Shown here piece by piece: positions 42,591-50,562 of a DNA stretch of 64,000 nt. Position 1 is the first letter of the stretch. Every line of letters begins with the position of its first letter. Under the pieces are notes generated by a model that worked only from the letters and a program-made list of their open reading frames with translations, did not search any database and was not told the origin of the DNA. Location: assembly GCF_005848555.1 (NCBI RefSeq), contig NZ_CP040518.1, forward strand, positions 2,107,001 through 2,171,000. Direction: 5' to 3'. This stretch comes from Blautia sp. SC05B48. Its GTDB lineage: Bacteria > Bacillota > Clostridia > Lachnospirales > Lachnospiraceae. A program made the position numbers and the translations under genes.

Positions 42591-42697
42591 TGTGGATAGG
42601 GATGTTGGAATGACCAATTCCTATGGCAGGATGACAAAAACCTGCAGCAGTAGGTGGCTATCATAATTACTATTAAAGAAGAGAGGTAAATGTTAAG

Positions 42698-44302
42698 ATG
42701 GCAAAAATCGATTTAACAAAGTATGGTATTACCGGAACAACTGAGATCGTGTACAATCCTTCCTACGAGACATTATTTGAGGAAGAGACCAAACCGGAGC
42801 TTGAAGGATTTGAGAAGGGTCAGGTCAGTGAGCTTGGTGCTGTCAATGTAATGACAGGTATCTACACAGGACGTTCCCCTAAAGACAAATACATCGTTAT
42901 GGATGAGAACTCCAAGGACACAGTTTGGTGGACATCCGATGAGTACAAGAACGATAACCATCCGGCAACTCAGGAAGCATGGAATGCAGTTAAAGATCTT
43001 GCCAAGAAGGAGCTTTCCAACAAGAAACTTTTCGTAGTAGATGCATTCTGCGGAGCTAACAAAGACACACGTATGGCTATCCGTTTCATCGTTGAGGTTG
43101 CATGGCAGGCACACTTCGTAACAAACATGTTCATTCAGCCGACAGCTGAGGAGCTTGAGAACTTTGAGCCGGATTTCGTTGTTTACAACGCATCCAAGGC
43201 TAAAGTTGAGAACTACAAAGAATTAGGACTTAACTCTGAGACAGCTGTAATGTTCAACATTACAAGCCGTGAGCAGGTTATCGTTAATACATGGTACGGC
43301 GGAGAGATGAAGAAAGGTATGTTCTCCATGATGAACTACTATCTGCCGCTTAAGGGCATCGCTTCCATGCACTGCTCTGCAAACACAGACCTTAACGGAG
43401 AGAACACAGCTATCTTCTTCGGTCTTTCCGGAACAGGTAAGACAACACTTTCCACAGATCCTAAGCGTCTTCTGATCGGTGATGACGAGCATGGCTGGGA
43501 TGACAACGGAGTATTCAACTTCGAGGGTGGATGCTACGCTAAGGTTATCAACCTTGACAAAGAGTCTGAGCCGGACATCTACAATGCGATCAAGAGAAAC
43601 GCTCTTCTTGAGAACGTAACACTTGATGCTGAGGGCAAGATCGACTTCGCTGACAAGAGCGTAACAGAGAACACACGTGTTTCTTACCCGATCAACCACA
43701 TCGAGAACATTGTTCGCCCTGTATCTTCTGCACCGGCAGCGAAAGAGGTTATCTTCCTGTCCGCAGATGCATTCGGCGTACTTCCTCCAGTATCTATCCT
43801 GACACCGGAGCAGACACAGTACTACTTCCTTTCCGGATTCACAGCTAAACTTGCTGGTACAGAGCGTGGAATCACAGAGCCTACTCCTACATTCTCCGCA
43901 TGCTTCGGACAGGCATTCCTTGAGCTTCATCCGACAAAATATGCTGAGGAGCTCGTTAAGAGAATGGAGAAGAGCGGTGCGAAAGCATACCTCGTTAACA
44001 CAGGATGGAATGGAACTGGAAAACGTATCTCCATCAAAGATACTCGTGGTATCATCGATGCTATCCTTGACGGATCTATCCTTAAAGCTCCGACAAAGAA
44101 GATCCCATTCTTCAACTTCGAGGTTCCGACAGAGCTTCCGGGCGTAGATCCTGCAATCCTTGACCCACGTGACACATATGCAGATGCTGCAGAGTGGGAG
44201 ACAAAGGCTAAAGATCTTGCTGCAAGATTCGTTAAGAACTTTGCTAAATATGAAGGAAATGCAGCTGGTAAAGCACTCGTTGCAGCCGGCCCGCAGGCAT
44301 AA
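42698..44302 (+). CDS. pckA: Phosphoenolpyruvate carboxykinase (ATP)
   Basis: Interconverts oxaloacetate and PEP with ATP/ADP. In fermentative gut bacteria it often runs in the carboxylating direction. 534 residues match the ATP-type enzyme. The kinase P-loop GLSGTGKTT is at 242-250, the metal/substrate segment [20 protein letters not shown] follows, and [12 protein letters not shown] and [17 protein letters not shown] are conserved. Codon use is strongly biased, as in highly expressed genes. The start follows GAAGAGAGGTAAATGTTAAG. It has its own promoter and a strong terminator. Confidence 0.97.
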   Translation: MAKIDLTKYGITGTTEIVYNPSYETLFEEETKPELEGFEKGQVSELGAVNVMTGIYTGRSPKDKYIVMDENSKDTVWWTSDEYKNDNHPATQEAWNAVKDLAKKELSNKKLFVVDAFCGANKDTRMAIRFIVEVAWQAHFVTNMFIQPTAEELENFEPDFVVYNASKAKVENYKELGLNSETAVMFNITSREQVIVNTWYGGEMKKGMFSMMNYYLPLKGIASMHCSANTDLNGENTAIFFGLSGTGKTTLSTDPKRLLIGDDEHGWDDNGVFNFEGGCYAKVINLDKESEPDIYNAIKRNALLENVTLDAEGKIDFADKSVTENTRVSYPINHIENIVRPVSSAPAAKEVIFLSADAFGVLPPVSILTPEQTQYYFLSGFTAKLAGTERGITEPTPTFSACFGQAFLELHPTKYAEELVKRMEKSGAKAYLVNTGWNGTGKRISIKDTRGIIDAILDGSILKAPTKKIPFFNFEVPTELPGVDPAILDPRDTYADAAEWETKAKDLAARFVKNFAKYEGNAAGKALVAAGPQA

Positions 44303-44336
44303 TCAGTCATTCCAACTGAATACAGATCGTAGACTT

Positions 44337-44370
44337 AACCGGGAGCGGATTTATCCGCTCCCGGTTTTTT
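44337..44370 (+). terminator. Rho-independent terminator after pckA
   Basis: AACCGGGAGCGG (44337-44348) pairs with CCGCTCCCGGTT (44355-44366) around ATTTAT, followed by TTTT. Confidence 0.9.
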
Positions 44371-44486
44371 GACAAACAACTGAGGATCTATTGTTTGATA
44401 TAGAACTGTGCAGTGCGAAGCATGTTTCCAGACATGGAATAAACAGAAAGTTGAAGATATCTACCTGTAAAATAAAAAACTTTGGC

Positions 44487-44516
44487 TTGACTAACATAAG
44501 GTTCATGGTGTATCCT
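44487..44516 (+). promoter_or_regulatory. Possible promoter for the riboswitch-CDF transcript
   Basis: TTGACT (44487-44492), an 18-base spacer and TATCCT (44511-44516). The long spacer with partly symmetrical sequence would also fit a MerR-type activator, but no such gene is near. The remaining stretch 44371-44486 shows nothing recognisable. Confidence 0.35.
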
Positions 44517-44606
44517 TTCTGAGAAGTTGAGCGGGAGACCCGTAAGACTGTAAAAATTCTCTTTGCACTGCATTACATTCGAACAGGATGCGAGATCAAC
44601 AGTACA

Positions 44607-44779
44607 AACTGAGCAGGCGATGCTTTTCGGAATCGAAAATATTTATCGAAGGCATGGGGCCGGGCCGCAGGAAGCGGCAGCGGATATGGATTTAAACGTA
44701 ATTGCAAAGAACCTGCATTCACGGAATATGAGGTGAAGCAGAATGTGACTTTGCTTTCAGACATATCTGCGGGACAGTG
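44607..44779 (+). ncRNA. NiCo (Ni2+/Co2+) riboswitch
   Basis: The conserved blocks of the NiCo class appear in order: ACTGAGCAGGC (44608-44618), a variable stem, GCCGGGCCGCAGGAAGCGGC (from about 44660), a further stem and the 3' GCGGGACAGT (44769-44778). Outer ACTG and CAGT close the aptamer. It stands upstream of a cation diffusion facilitator, the usual target. The 3' conserved block is embedded in a terminator (44760-44804), so metal binding should prevent termination and switch the exporter on. The aptamer is longer than typical because of an extended 3' stem. Confidence 0.8.
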
Positions 44780-44804
44780 TATGTTTCGCAGGTATGTCTT
44801 TTTT
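44760..44804 (+). terminator. Expression-platform terminator of the NiCo riboswitch
   Basis: GACATATCTGCG (44760-44771) pairs with CGCAGGTATGTC (44787-44798), then TTTTTT. The 5' arm is shared with the aptamer's last stem, so the two folds compete. Confidence 0.8.
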
Positions 44805-44868
44805 ACTGCAAAATATGGATGGAACAGAAGGTAGAAGCTGGGATATCCCTATACAGAAAAGAAAGAAC

Positions 44869-44919
44869 ACCGGCGGAAAATCGCACTGTAGCGAGTAGTG
44901 AAGGAACCGCCGGTTTTTT
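44869..44919 (+). terminator. Second terminator between the riboswitch and the CDF gene
   Basis: ACCGGCGG (44869-44876) pairs with CCGCCGGT (44907-44914), with an inner TCGC/GCGA stem and TTTTTT. It lies 61 bases before the CDF start, downstream of the riboswitch's own terminator. Confidence 0.7.
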
Positions 44920-44979
44920 CACGGAAAATGTTGTGCCATAAGAAGAACCTGATCATATATTTAAAAGGAGATTCTGTTT

Positions 44980-45909
44980 ATGGAACACACAGAAAACAAA
45001 ACAATTATACATGATACAGAAAAAACAGCTTCATGGGAACAGCAGACAGCAATGAAGGTATCCGGGATCAGTATTCTGGTAAACCTTTTATTATCTGTAT
45101 TTAAACTGATCGCAGGTATTGTGGCACATTCAGGAGCGATGATCTCGGATGCCATTCATTCTGCATCAGATGTGGGAAGCACCTTCATCGTAATTATCGG
45201 TGTCCGTCTTTCTACAAAGAAATCGGACAAAGAGCACCAGTACGGACATGAAAGAATGGAGTGTGTTTCTTCCATTGTCCTTGCAGGAATGCTGCTTGTC
45301 ACTGGTCTCGGGATCGGAATTACCGGTGCCCGTGATATCGTAAAAAGCACATCCGGCGGAACCATTGCCATTCCGGGAACACTTGCACTGATTGCAGCAG
45401 TGGTATCCATTGTGGTAAAAGAGTGGATGTTCTGGTATACAAGAGGTGCTGCAAAGAAGATCAATTCAGGAGCCCTGATGGCAGATGCATGGCACCATCG
45501 TTCAGATGCACTTTCCTCTATCGGAGCGTTTGTCGGTATTTTAGGTGCAAGACTGGGATACCCGATCCTGGACCCGATCGCCAGTATCGTGATCTGCGTT
45601 ATGATCGCCAAGGCATCGATCGACATTTTCAGGGATGCCATTGACAAGATGGTAGATCATTCCTGTGATGCAAAAACGGAGGAATCCATGAAGAGAGAGA
45701 TCCTCAAGGTACCGGGCGTCAGAAGAGTAGACCTTCTTAAAACCCGTCTTTTCGGATCCAAGATGTATGTGGATATCGAAATCGCAGCAGATGGAAATAT
45801 TTCCCTTTTTGATGCACATGATATTGCGGAAAATGTACATCATACGATCGAGAATAAATTCAAAGATGTAAAGCACTGTATGGTGCATGTAAATCCGATC
45901 AACGGATAA
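44980..45909 (+). CDS. Cation diffusion facilitator metal exporter
   Basis: 309-residue CDF protein exporting divalent metal in exchange for protons. Six TM helices lie at about 28-230. The TM2 site is SDAIHSASD and the TM5 site ADAWHHRSDALSS; the His in the TM5 motif and the preceding riboswitch suggest Ni2+/Co2+ as cargo, though Zn2+ or Mn2+ cannot be excluded. A cytosolic C-terminal domain (about 235-305; VPGVRRVDLLKTRLFGSKMYVD, KHCMVHVNP) is present. The start follows AAAAGGAGATTCTGTTT. It is a single-gene unit with terminators at both ends. Confidence 0.92.
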   Translation: MEHTENKTIIHDTEKTASWEQQTAMKVSGISILVNLLLSVFKLIAGIVAHSGAMISDAIHSASDVGSTFIVIIGVRLSTKKSDKEHQYGHERMECVSSIVLAGMLLVTGLGIGITGARDIVKSTSGGTIAIPGTLALIAAVVSIVVKEWMFWYTRGAAKKINSGALMADAWHHRSDALSSIGAFVGILGARLGYPILDPIASIVICVMIAKASIDIFRDAIDKMVDHSCDAKTEESMKREILKVPGVRRVDLLKTRLFGSKMYVDIEIAADGNISLFDAHDIAENVHHTIENKFKDVKHCMVHVNPING

Positions 45910-45959
45910 AAAACAAGCTGCCGGAGCGACTGTGATCGTCAATCCGGCGGCTTGTTTTT
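45910..45959 (+). terminator. Rho-independent terminator after the CDF gene
   Basis: AAACAAGC-GCCGG and CCGGC-GCTTGTTTTT arms (about 45910-45924 and 45944-45959) form a stem with a T-tract. Confidence 0.8.
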
Positions 45960-45967
45960 GTATAGAG

Positions 45968-45998
45968 AAACACCCGGTAGGGGAGCTACCGGGTGTTT
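45968..45998. repeat. Perfect 13-bp stem-loop downstream of the CDF terminator
   Basis: AAACACCCGGTAG (45968-45980) and CTACCGGGTGTTT (45986-45998) around GGGAG. The arms would serve as a terminator in either direction. The remaining gap to 46214 is AT-rich without other clear signals. Confidence 0.6.
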
Positions 45999-46214
45999 CG
46001 AGGGGAGTATAAATAATTAAATAAGGGGTTATGTAAAAAAAATTTTTGAAGGGTAAATTCTTTTTACAAGAATGATTATAATATAAACTGGAAAAAAAAG
46101 CAATATGATTTTGGCGAATAATCTCCAAACTTTTTGGGATACTATTTCCTGTAATAAAAAGCGGCAGAAAGCTTCGGAAAGCCGTAAAATCAACTTCATC
46201 AGGAGGTAATTCAA

Positions 46215-46418
46215 ATGGCGAAAAATTACGAAACAGACAGAAATGAGTCTAATTATGCAGGAAAAAATCACGGGGAAAGTGCTTCCAGAAACTGCGGAAA
46301 AAACAGCTCTAAGAACAGTTCGGGAAATTCTTCCAGAAACAGTTCCAAAAGCAGCTACGGAAACAAAATTTCCGATGAATATGATTCTGAGAAGGACAGA
46401 GGCTCTGACAGATATTAA
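46215..46418 (+). CDS. Small Asn/Ser/Lys-rich hydrophilic protein
   Basis: 67 residues with a strong ribosome binding site (AGGAGGTAATTCAA) directly before the ATG, which is the main support for expression. The middle is a degenerate repeat of Asn-Ser-Ser plus a basic or Gly residue (about 29-47, NSSKNSSGNSSRNSSKSS). The ends are polar (MAKNYETDRNESN; DSEKDRGSDRY), and there is no hydrophobic core. It is probably disordered, and I recognise no family. It lies alone between the CDF gene and the rhodanese gene. Confidence 0.65.
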   Translation: MAKNYETDRNESNYAGKNHGESASRNCGKNSSKNSSGNSSRNSSKSSYGNKISDEYDSEKDRGSDRY

Positions 46419-46530
46419 AGGATAAGAAAAGCGGGAAAAGTCAGAGATGGCTTTTCCAGCTTAAATACATATAAGGGAACATTCACCCGGAAGCTTCCAT
46501 ATAATATACCAAAAAGAGGAGATTTTTTCC

Positions 46531-46863
46531 ATGTTTCAGATCGAAACTATCTCTGCAAAAATGCTGGATTATTATGTGGAGCGCAGCGACGCTGTTATCA
46601 TAGATCTCCGGGATTCTGCCGCCTACAGAAGGGGACATGTCCGGAACGCGGTAAATATTCCATACAGAGAGCTGGAGGAATATCTTGAGAAAAAACAGGA
46701 TCAGAAATATCGTTTTCCCAAAGATAAGCTGCTGATATTTTACTGCGACCGCGGCGGCGCCAGTATGCAGGCTGCCCGGAGCCTGGCAAGACAGGGCTGT
46801 CGTACCAGGTCCGTGATTGGTGGATTTGCAGCCTACAGAGGGAGAAATCTTGTGCGCGGATAA
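46531..46863 (+). CDS. Single-domain rhodanese-like sulfurtransferase
   Basis: 110 residues spanning one rhodanese domain: AVIIDLRDSAAYRRGHVRNAVNIPY and the active-site loop FYCDRGGASM with the catalytic Cys, then ARSLARQGCRTRSVIGGFAAYRG. It carries persulfide sulfur between donors and acceptors in the cytosol; its partner is unknown. The start follows AAGAGGAGATTTTTTCC. The phosphodiesterase gene follows after a 126-base gap. Confidence 0.88.
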   Translation: MFQIETISAKMLDYYVERSDAVIIDLRDSAAYRRGHVRNAVNIPYRELEEYLEKKQDQKYRFPKDKLLIFYCDRGGASMQAARSLARQGCRTRSVIGGFAAYRGRNLVRG

Positions 46864-46989
46864 AAAAAGCGGACAATATCAAATCAGATTGCGAATGCAT
46901 ATCTGTAACAAATCTTGTATTTTAAAGGAAATCATGATAATGTAAAGAACAGAGATAAAAACCAACACAAATTACAAGGAGAAAAGATT

Positions 46990-47532
46990 ATGAAATATAT
47001 GTTTGCGTCCGATGTACATGGTTCGGCATATTACTGCCGGAAAATGCTGGAAGCATATGACAAGGAGAAGGCGGAGAGACTGGTGCTTCTGGGAGATCTG
47101 CTTTATCACGGACCAAGAAATGACCTTCCGAAGGAATACGCACCAAAGGAAGTCATCCGCCTTTTAAATGAGAGAAAAAACCAGATCTATGCAGTACGCG
47201 GAAACTGTGAGGCAGAGGTGGATCAGATGGTCCTGGACTTCCCGGTTATGGCAGATTACTGTATCCTTGCCATCGAAGGAAAAACGATGTACGCCACACA
47301 CGGTCATATCTATAATAAGGATAATCTTCCGCCGATGATGGACGGAGACATTCTGATCCACGGCCATACACATGTGCTGAAGGCAGAAAATATGGGGGAT
47401 TATATCCTTCTGAACCCAGGTTCCGTATCCATTCCAAAGGAAGGTAACCCGCCGACCTATGCAATCCTTGAGAACGGAATTTTTACCATTAAAGATTTTG
47501 AAGGAAATACAGTACGGGAGATCACTTTATGA
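46990..47532 (+). CDS. yfcE: YfcE-family metallophosphodiesterase
   Basis: 180-residue calcineurin-like phosphoesterase. The metal-binding motifs are FASDVHGS, LGDLLYHGPRN, VRGNCEAEVD, ATHGH and IHGHTH, and LLNPGSVSIPKEGNPPTYAIL is characteristic of YfcE. E. coli YfcE hydrolyses phosphodiesters in vitro; the physiological substrate is unknown. ATG 46990 was chosen over an upstream frame start at 46915 because AAGGAGAAAAGATT precedes it. The stop overlaps the start of the RNA methyltransferase gene by 4 bases (ATGA), so it heads a four-gene operon. Confidence 0.9.
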   Translation: MKYMFASDVHGSAYYCRKMLEAYDKEKAERLVLLGDLLYHGPRNDLPKEYAPKEVIRLLNERKNQIYAVRGNCEAEVDQMVLDFPVMADYCILAIEGKTMYATHGHIYNKDNLPPMMDGDILIHGHTHVLKAENMGDYILLNPGSVSIPKEGNPPTYAILENGIFTIKDFEGNTVREITL

Positions 47533-48686
47533 ATCTGTGGGAATTAACGGCGCCCTGTCATTTTGGAACAGAGGCGGTGCTGAAGCGTGAAATACTGGAT
47601 CTTGGCTATGAAGTGACCAGGGTGGAAGACGGAAGAGTAACCTTTGAGGCTGATGCCCAGGGTGTGGCAGACGCCAATCTGTTCCTTCGTACCACAGAAC
47701 GTGTGCTTCTGAAAATAGGCGAAGTAAAGGCTGAGACTTTTGATGAGCTTTTTGAAAAGACCAAGGCTCTCCCATGGGAGAATTACATACCGAAAAACGG
47801 TAAATTCTGGGTAGCCAAGGCAAACTCCATCAAAAGTAAGCTTTTTAGTCCATCTGATATCCAGTCCATTATGAAAAAAGCCATTGTAGAGCGTCTCAAA
47901 GGCATTTACGGGATTTCCTGGTTTCCGGAAGATGGTCCGGAATTTCCTATCCGTGTGGCCTTTATGAAAGACGTAGCTCTGATCGGAATCGACACTTCAG
48001 GAGTATCCCTCCATAAGAGAGGGTATCGCCAGATGACTGTCAAGGCACCTATCACCGAGACGCTTGCCAGTGCTCTTTTGATGCTCACTCCCTGGAAAAA
48101 GGACCGTATTCTTGTCGATCCGTTCTGCGGAAGCGGCACCTTTCCTATTGAGGCGGCAATGATGGCAGCGGATATGGCGCCGGGACTGAACCGTCATTTT
48201 CTGGCCGAGAGCTGGGAGCATCTGATCCCGAAGGAATGCTGGGAGGATGCAAGAGAAGAAGCCAGAGAACGTGTAAATCTTGATATTGAAACCGATATCC
48301 AGGGCTTTGATATCGATGCAGCTGCCATCAAGGCAGCACGCGCCAACGCAAAAATGGCAGGAGTGGACAGACTGATCCATTTCCAGCAGCGCCCGGTCAG
48401 TGAACTCCGCCATTCCAAACCCTTTGGTTTTATCGTGACAAATCCGCCATATGGTGAGCGGATCGAAGAAAAATCCAATCTCCCTGCATTGTACCGTGAG
48501 ATCGGTGAAAGCTATAAGGGGCTGGATCGCTGGTCCATGTATCTGATCACTGCCTATGACAAGGCAGAGAATGACATCGGCCGAAAGGCAGATAAAAACC
48601 GTAAGATCTATAATGGAATGATGAAAACCTACTATTACCAGTTTCTTGGACCACGTCCGCCGAAGAAAGGAAGTATTAAAGAATGA
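47529..48686 (+). CDS. THUMP-domain class I RNA methyltransferase (RlmL/YpsC type)
   Basis: 385 residues. The N-terminal ferredoxin-like and THUMP region spans about 1-160 (CHFGTEAVLKREILDLGYE; VDTSGVSLHKRGYR-like segment IDTSGVSLHKRGYR). The Rossmann methyltransferase domain has DPFCGSGTFPIEAAMMAADMAPG (SAM loop), QGFDIDAAAIKAARANAKMAG and the catalytic VTNPPYGERI. This is the architecture of enzymes making N2-methylguanosine in 23S rRNA. It overlaps yfcE upstream and rdgB downstream by 4 bases each. Confidence 0.92.
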   Translation: MNLWELTAPCHFGTEAVLKREILDLGYEVTRVEDGRVTFEADAQGVADANLFLRTTERVLLKIGEVKAETFDELFEKTKALPWENYIPKNGKFWVAKANSIKSKLFSPSDIQSIMKKAIVERLKGIYGISWFPEDGPEFPIRVAFMKDVALIGIDTSGVSLHKRGYRQMTVKAPITETLASALLMLTPWKKDRILVDPFCGSGTFPIEAAMMAADMAPGLNRHFLAESWEHLIPKECWEDAREEARERVNLDIETDIQGFDIDAAAIKAARANAKMAGVDRLIHFQQRPVSELRHSKPFGFIVTNPPYGERIEEKSNLPALYREIGESYKGLDRWSMYLITAYDKAENDIGRKADKNRKIYNGMMKTYYYQFLGPRPPKKGSIKE

Positions 48687-49267
48687 AAAAGATCATTTTT
48701 GCTACCGGAAATGAGGATAAAATGAAGGAGATCCGAAGGATACTTGCGGATCCTTCTCTGGAGATCCTTTCCCTGAAGGATGCCGGGATCCATGCGGATA
48801 TTGATGAAAATGGAAAAAGCTTTGAAGAAAATGCCATGATCAAGGCAGAAGCAATCAGTAAAATGACTGGCGAGATCGTTCTGGCAGATGATTCCGGTCT
48901 GGAGATCGACTATCTGAACAAAGAGCCGGGAATCTATTCCGCACGCTATATGGGTGAGGATACTTCTTATCATATTAAAAACGCAAACCTGATCCAGCGT
49001 CTGGAAGGTGTACCTGATGAGAAACGTACTGCACGTTTTGTATGTGCTATTGCGGCAGCTTTCCCGGATGGCAGAAGAAAGACAGTCCGTGCTGCCATGG
49101 AAGGCCGCATCGGCTACGAGGAAAAAGGGGAGAATGGCTTTGGCTATGACCCGATCTTTTATCTTCCGGAATATGGCTGTACTTCCGCAGAGCTTTCCAT
49201 GGAAGAAAAGAACAGGATCAGCCATCGTGGAAAAGCTCTTTGCCTTATAAAGGAAGAGCTTGTATGA
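48683..49267 (+). CDS. rdgB: XTP/dITP diphosphatase (RdgB/HAM1 family)
   Basis: Removes non-canonical purine nucleoside triphosphates (ITP, XTP) from the pool by releasing pyrophosphate. 194 residues with FATGNEDKMKEI, the catalytic ADDSGLEIDYLN, PGIYSARYMG and the C-terminal GFGYDPIFYLPE / SHRGKAL motifs, all intact. It overlaps the methyltransferase stop and the next phosphoesterase start by 4 bases each, so translation is coupled. Confidence 0.95.
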   Translation: MKKIIFATGNEDKMKEIRRILADPSLEILSLKDAGIHADIDENGKSFEENAMIKAEAISKMTGEIVLADDSGLEIDYLNKEPGIYSARYMGEDTSYHIKNANLIQRLEGVPDEKRTARFVCAIAAAFPDGRRKTVRAAMEGRIGYEEKGENGFGYDPIFYLPEYGCTSAELSMEEKNRISHRGKALCLIKEELV

Positions 49268-49743
49268 AGGTGCTGATCGTAAGCGATACTCACGGAAGAG
49301 ATGAAAACCTGGAGATCGCGATAAATCGGGAGGCTCCTTTTGACATGCTGGTACATTGCGGAGATGTGGAAGGCAGAGAATTTTATATCGAAGCCCTTGC
49401 AGAATGTCCCTGCAGTATTGTGTCCGGAAATAATGATTTTTTCTCGGATCTTCCGAGAGAAGATGTGATCGAGGTCGAGGGAAATAAGATCCTGGTAACT
49501 CACGGTCATTACTACGGTGTATCCATGGCCTTTGATCAGCTGGCAGAAGCTGCCCGCTCAAGGGGATGCAATGCGGCTTTTTTCGGACATATCCACGTAC
49601 CGGTTGTTGAAAAGGAAGCAGGTGTGCTTCTGGTAAATCCCGGAAGTCTGGCTTATCCCAGACAACGGGGACGCCGTCCAAGCTATGCAGTAATGGAGAC
49701 AGATGGAAAGGGCGAAATGCACGTAGAGATCCGTTACCTCTGA
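49264..49743 (+). CDS. MJ0936/YfcE-like metallophosphoesterase
   Basis: 159 residues, a second, smaller calcineurin-like phosphoesterase: VSDTHGRDENLE, LVHCGDVEGREF, VSGNNDFFS, VTHGHYYGV, FGHIHVP and LLVNPGSLAYPRQRGRRPSYAVM. It was placed at ATG 49264, which overlaps the rdgB stop as ATGA; a longer in-frame start at 49240 has no ribosome binding site. RdgB and this type of phosphoesterase are neighbours in many Firmicutes. The substrate is unknown. It ends the operon. Confidence 0.9.
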   Translation: MKVLIVSDTHGRDENLEIAINREAPFDMLVHCGDVEGREFYIEALAECPCSIVSGNNDFFSDLPREDVIEVEGNKILVTHGHYYGVSMAFDQLAEAARSRGCNAAFFGHIHVPVVEKEAGVLLVNPGSLAYPRQRGRRPSYAVMETDGKGEMHVEIRYL

Positions 49744-49821
49744 TTCCGGCAGAAAAAACAAATAAACTGTCATAATTGATAAAATTTGTGCCAATATTCA
49801 GCATATATTAGTCAAAAACGA

Positions 49822-49850
49822 TTGCGAAAGTCAGCTATGTGCTATATAAT
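49822..49850 (+). promoter_or_regulatory. Promoter of the ICMT-GH3-HD-GYP operon
   Basis: TTGCGA (49822-49827), a 17-base spacer and TATAAT (49845-49850). It is followed by a leader of about 120 bases with two stem-loops. Confidence 0.7.
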
Positions 49851-49880
49851 GAACAAGTAGTTTTTTTTAGTAATATAGAG

Positions 49881-49953
49881 CATTCTTTAGGGTACTGACC
49901 ATGAATGGGTCTCGTTCCTGAGAATGCAGCAGAGCGGAATGAGAAGGTCCGCT
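49881..49953 (+). ncRNA. Structured 5' leader of unknown class
   Basis: CATTCTTTAGG (49881-49891) pairs with CCTGAGAATG (49917-49926). Inside, GACC (49897-49900) pairs with GGGTC (49907-49911), leaving a symmetric internal loop (GTACT opposite TCGTT). A second hairpin AGCGGA/TCCGCT follows (49933-49938, 49948-49953). The first ribosome binding site lies about 20 bases beyond. I cannot match it to a known riboswitch; the c-di-GMP classes were considered because of the operon's HD-GYP gene but their conserved bases are absent. Confidence 0.4.
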
Positions 49954-49980
49954 TTACATAAATGAAGGGGGAAAATACGC

Positions 49981-50562
49981 ATGACTGCGGTTATTATAGG
50001 GAGTATCGGCTTTTTATGCTGCTTCCTGTATGATCATAACAGTATCCGATTGAAAAAAAGCTTTCTTCATCCGTTTTTTAGCATAGGATGTTTCCTGATC
50101 GCAGTGTCAACAGGTCTGGTGATCCGGAGCTGCTGGCCGCGGCGGGGAAGTTCTTTTTTTATTTCTGCTGTTTTTCTGACAGCAGCGATCCTGTTTCTGG
50201 GACTGTTGATCTATACATTGTTTTTTGCGCTGCCCTTTGATGAGACATATGTCAAAGAAAATCATGAAAGGCTGGCCTATACAGAGGGTGTTTATGCACT
50301 CTGCCGACATCCTGGCGTTCTGTGGTTCGCCGGATTTTATTTTTGCCTGGCCGGATTTCTGGGATCCGGGAAGGCAATGGGGGCTTTTGGGGTCCTTATT
50401 GTGTGGAATATATTGTACATTTTTTACCAGGACAGGATCGTGTTTCCGGAAACATTCAGTAATTACGGAGCGTATCAGCAGACAACTCCCTTTCTGATCC
50501 CAGACCGAAACAGTACAGCTGCCTGCATAAAAACATGGCGAAAAGGGGGGAAAAGGCGGTGA
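49981..50562 (+). CDS. Isoprenylcysteine methyltransferase-like (ICMT/PEMT-type) membrane protein
   Basis: 193 residues with about five hydrophobic helices. ALCRHPGVLWFAGFYFCLAG resembles the RHPxYxG motif that binds S-adenosylmethionine in ICMT/PEMT membrane methyltransferases, and the trailing VFPETFSNYGAYQQTTPFLIP has the E...YxxY pattern near their C-termini. The motif is not perfect (Val for Tyr), so activity is uncertain. The start follows AAGGGGGAAAATACGC. It is first in a three-gene operon with a GH3-family enzyme and an HD-GYP protein. Confidence 0.7.
   Translation: MTAVIIGSIGFLCCFLYDHNSIRLKKSFLHPFFSIGCFLIAVSTGLVIRSCWPRRGSSFFISAVFLTAAILFLGLLIYTLFFALPFDETYVKENHERLAYTEGVYALCRHPGVLWFAGFYFCLAGFLGSGKAMGAFGVLIVWNILYIFYQDRIVFPETFSNYGAYQQTTPFLIPDRNSTAACIKTWRKGGKRR

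Noticed and set aside
44371..44606. A small coding gene before the NiCo riboswitch
   Set aside because: Short minus-strand frames exist but lack ribosome binding sites, and the region reads as an intergenic leader.
49881..49953. c-di-GMP riboswitch upstream of the HD-GYP operon
   Set aside because: The conserved bases of class I and II aptamers are absent; only a generic stem-loop is seen.
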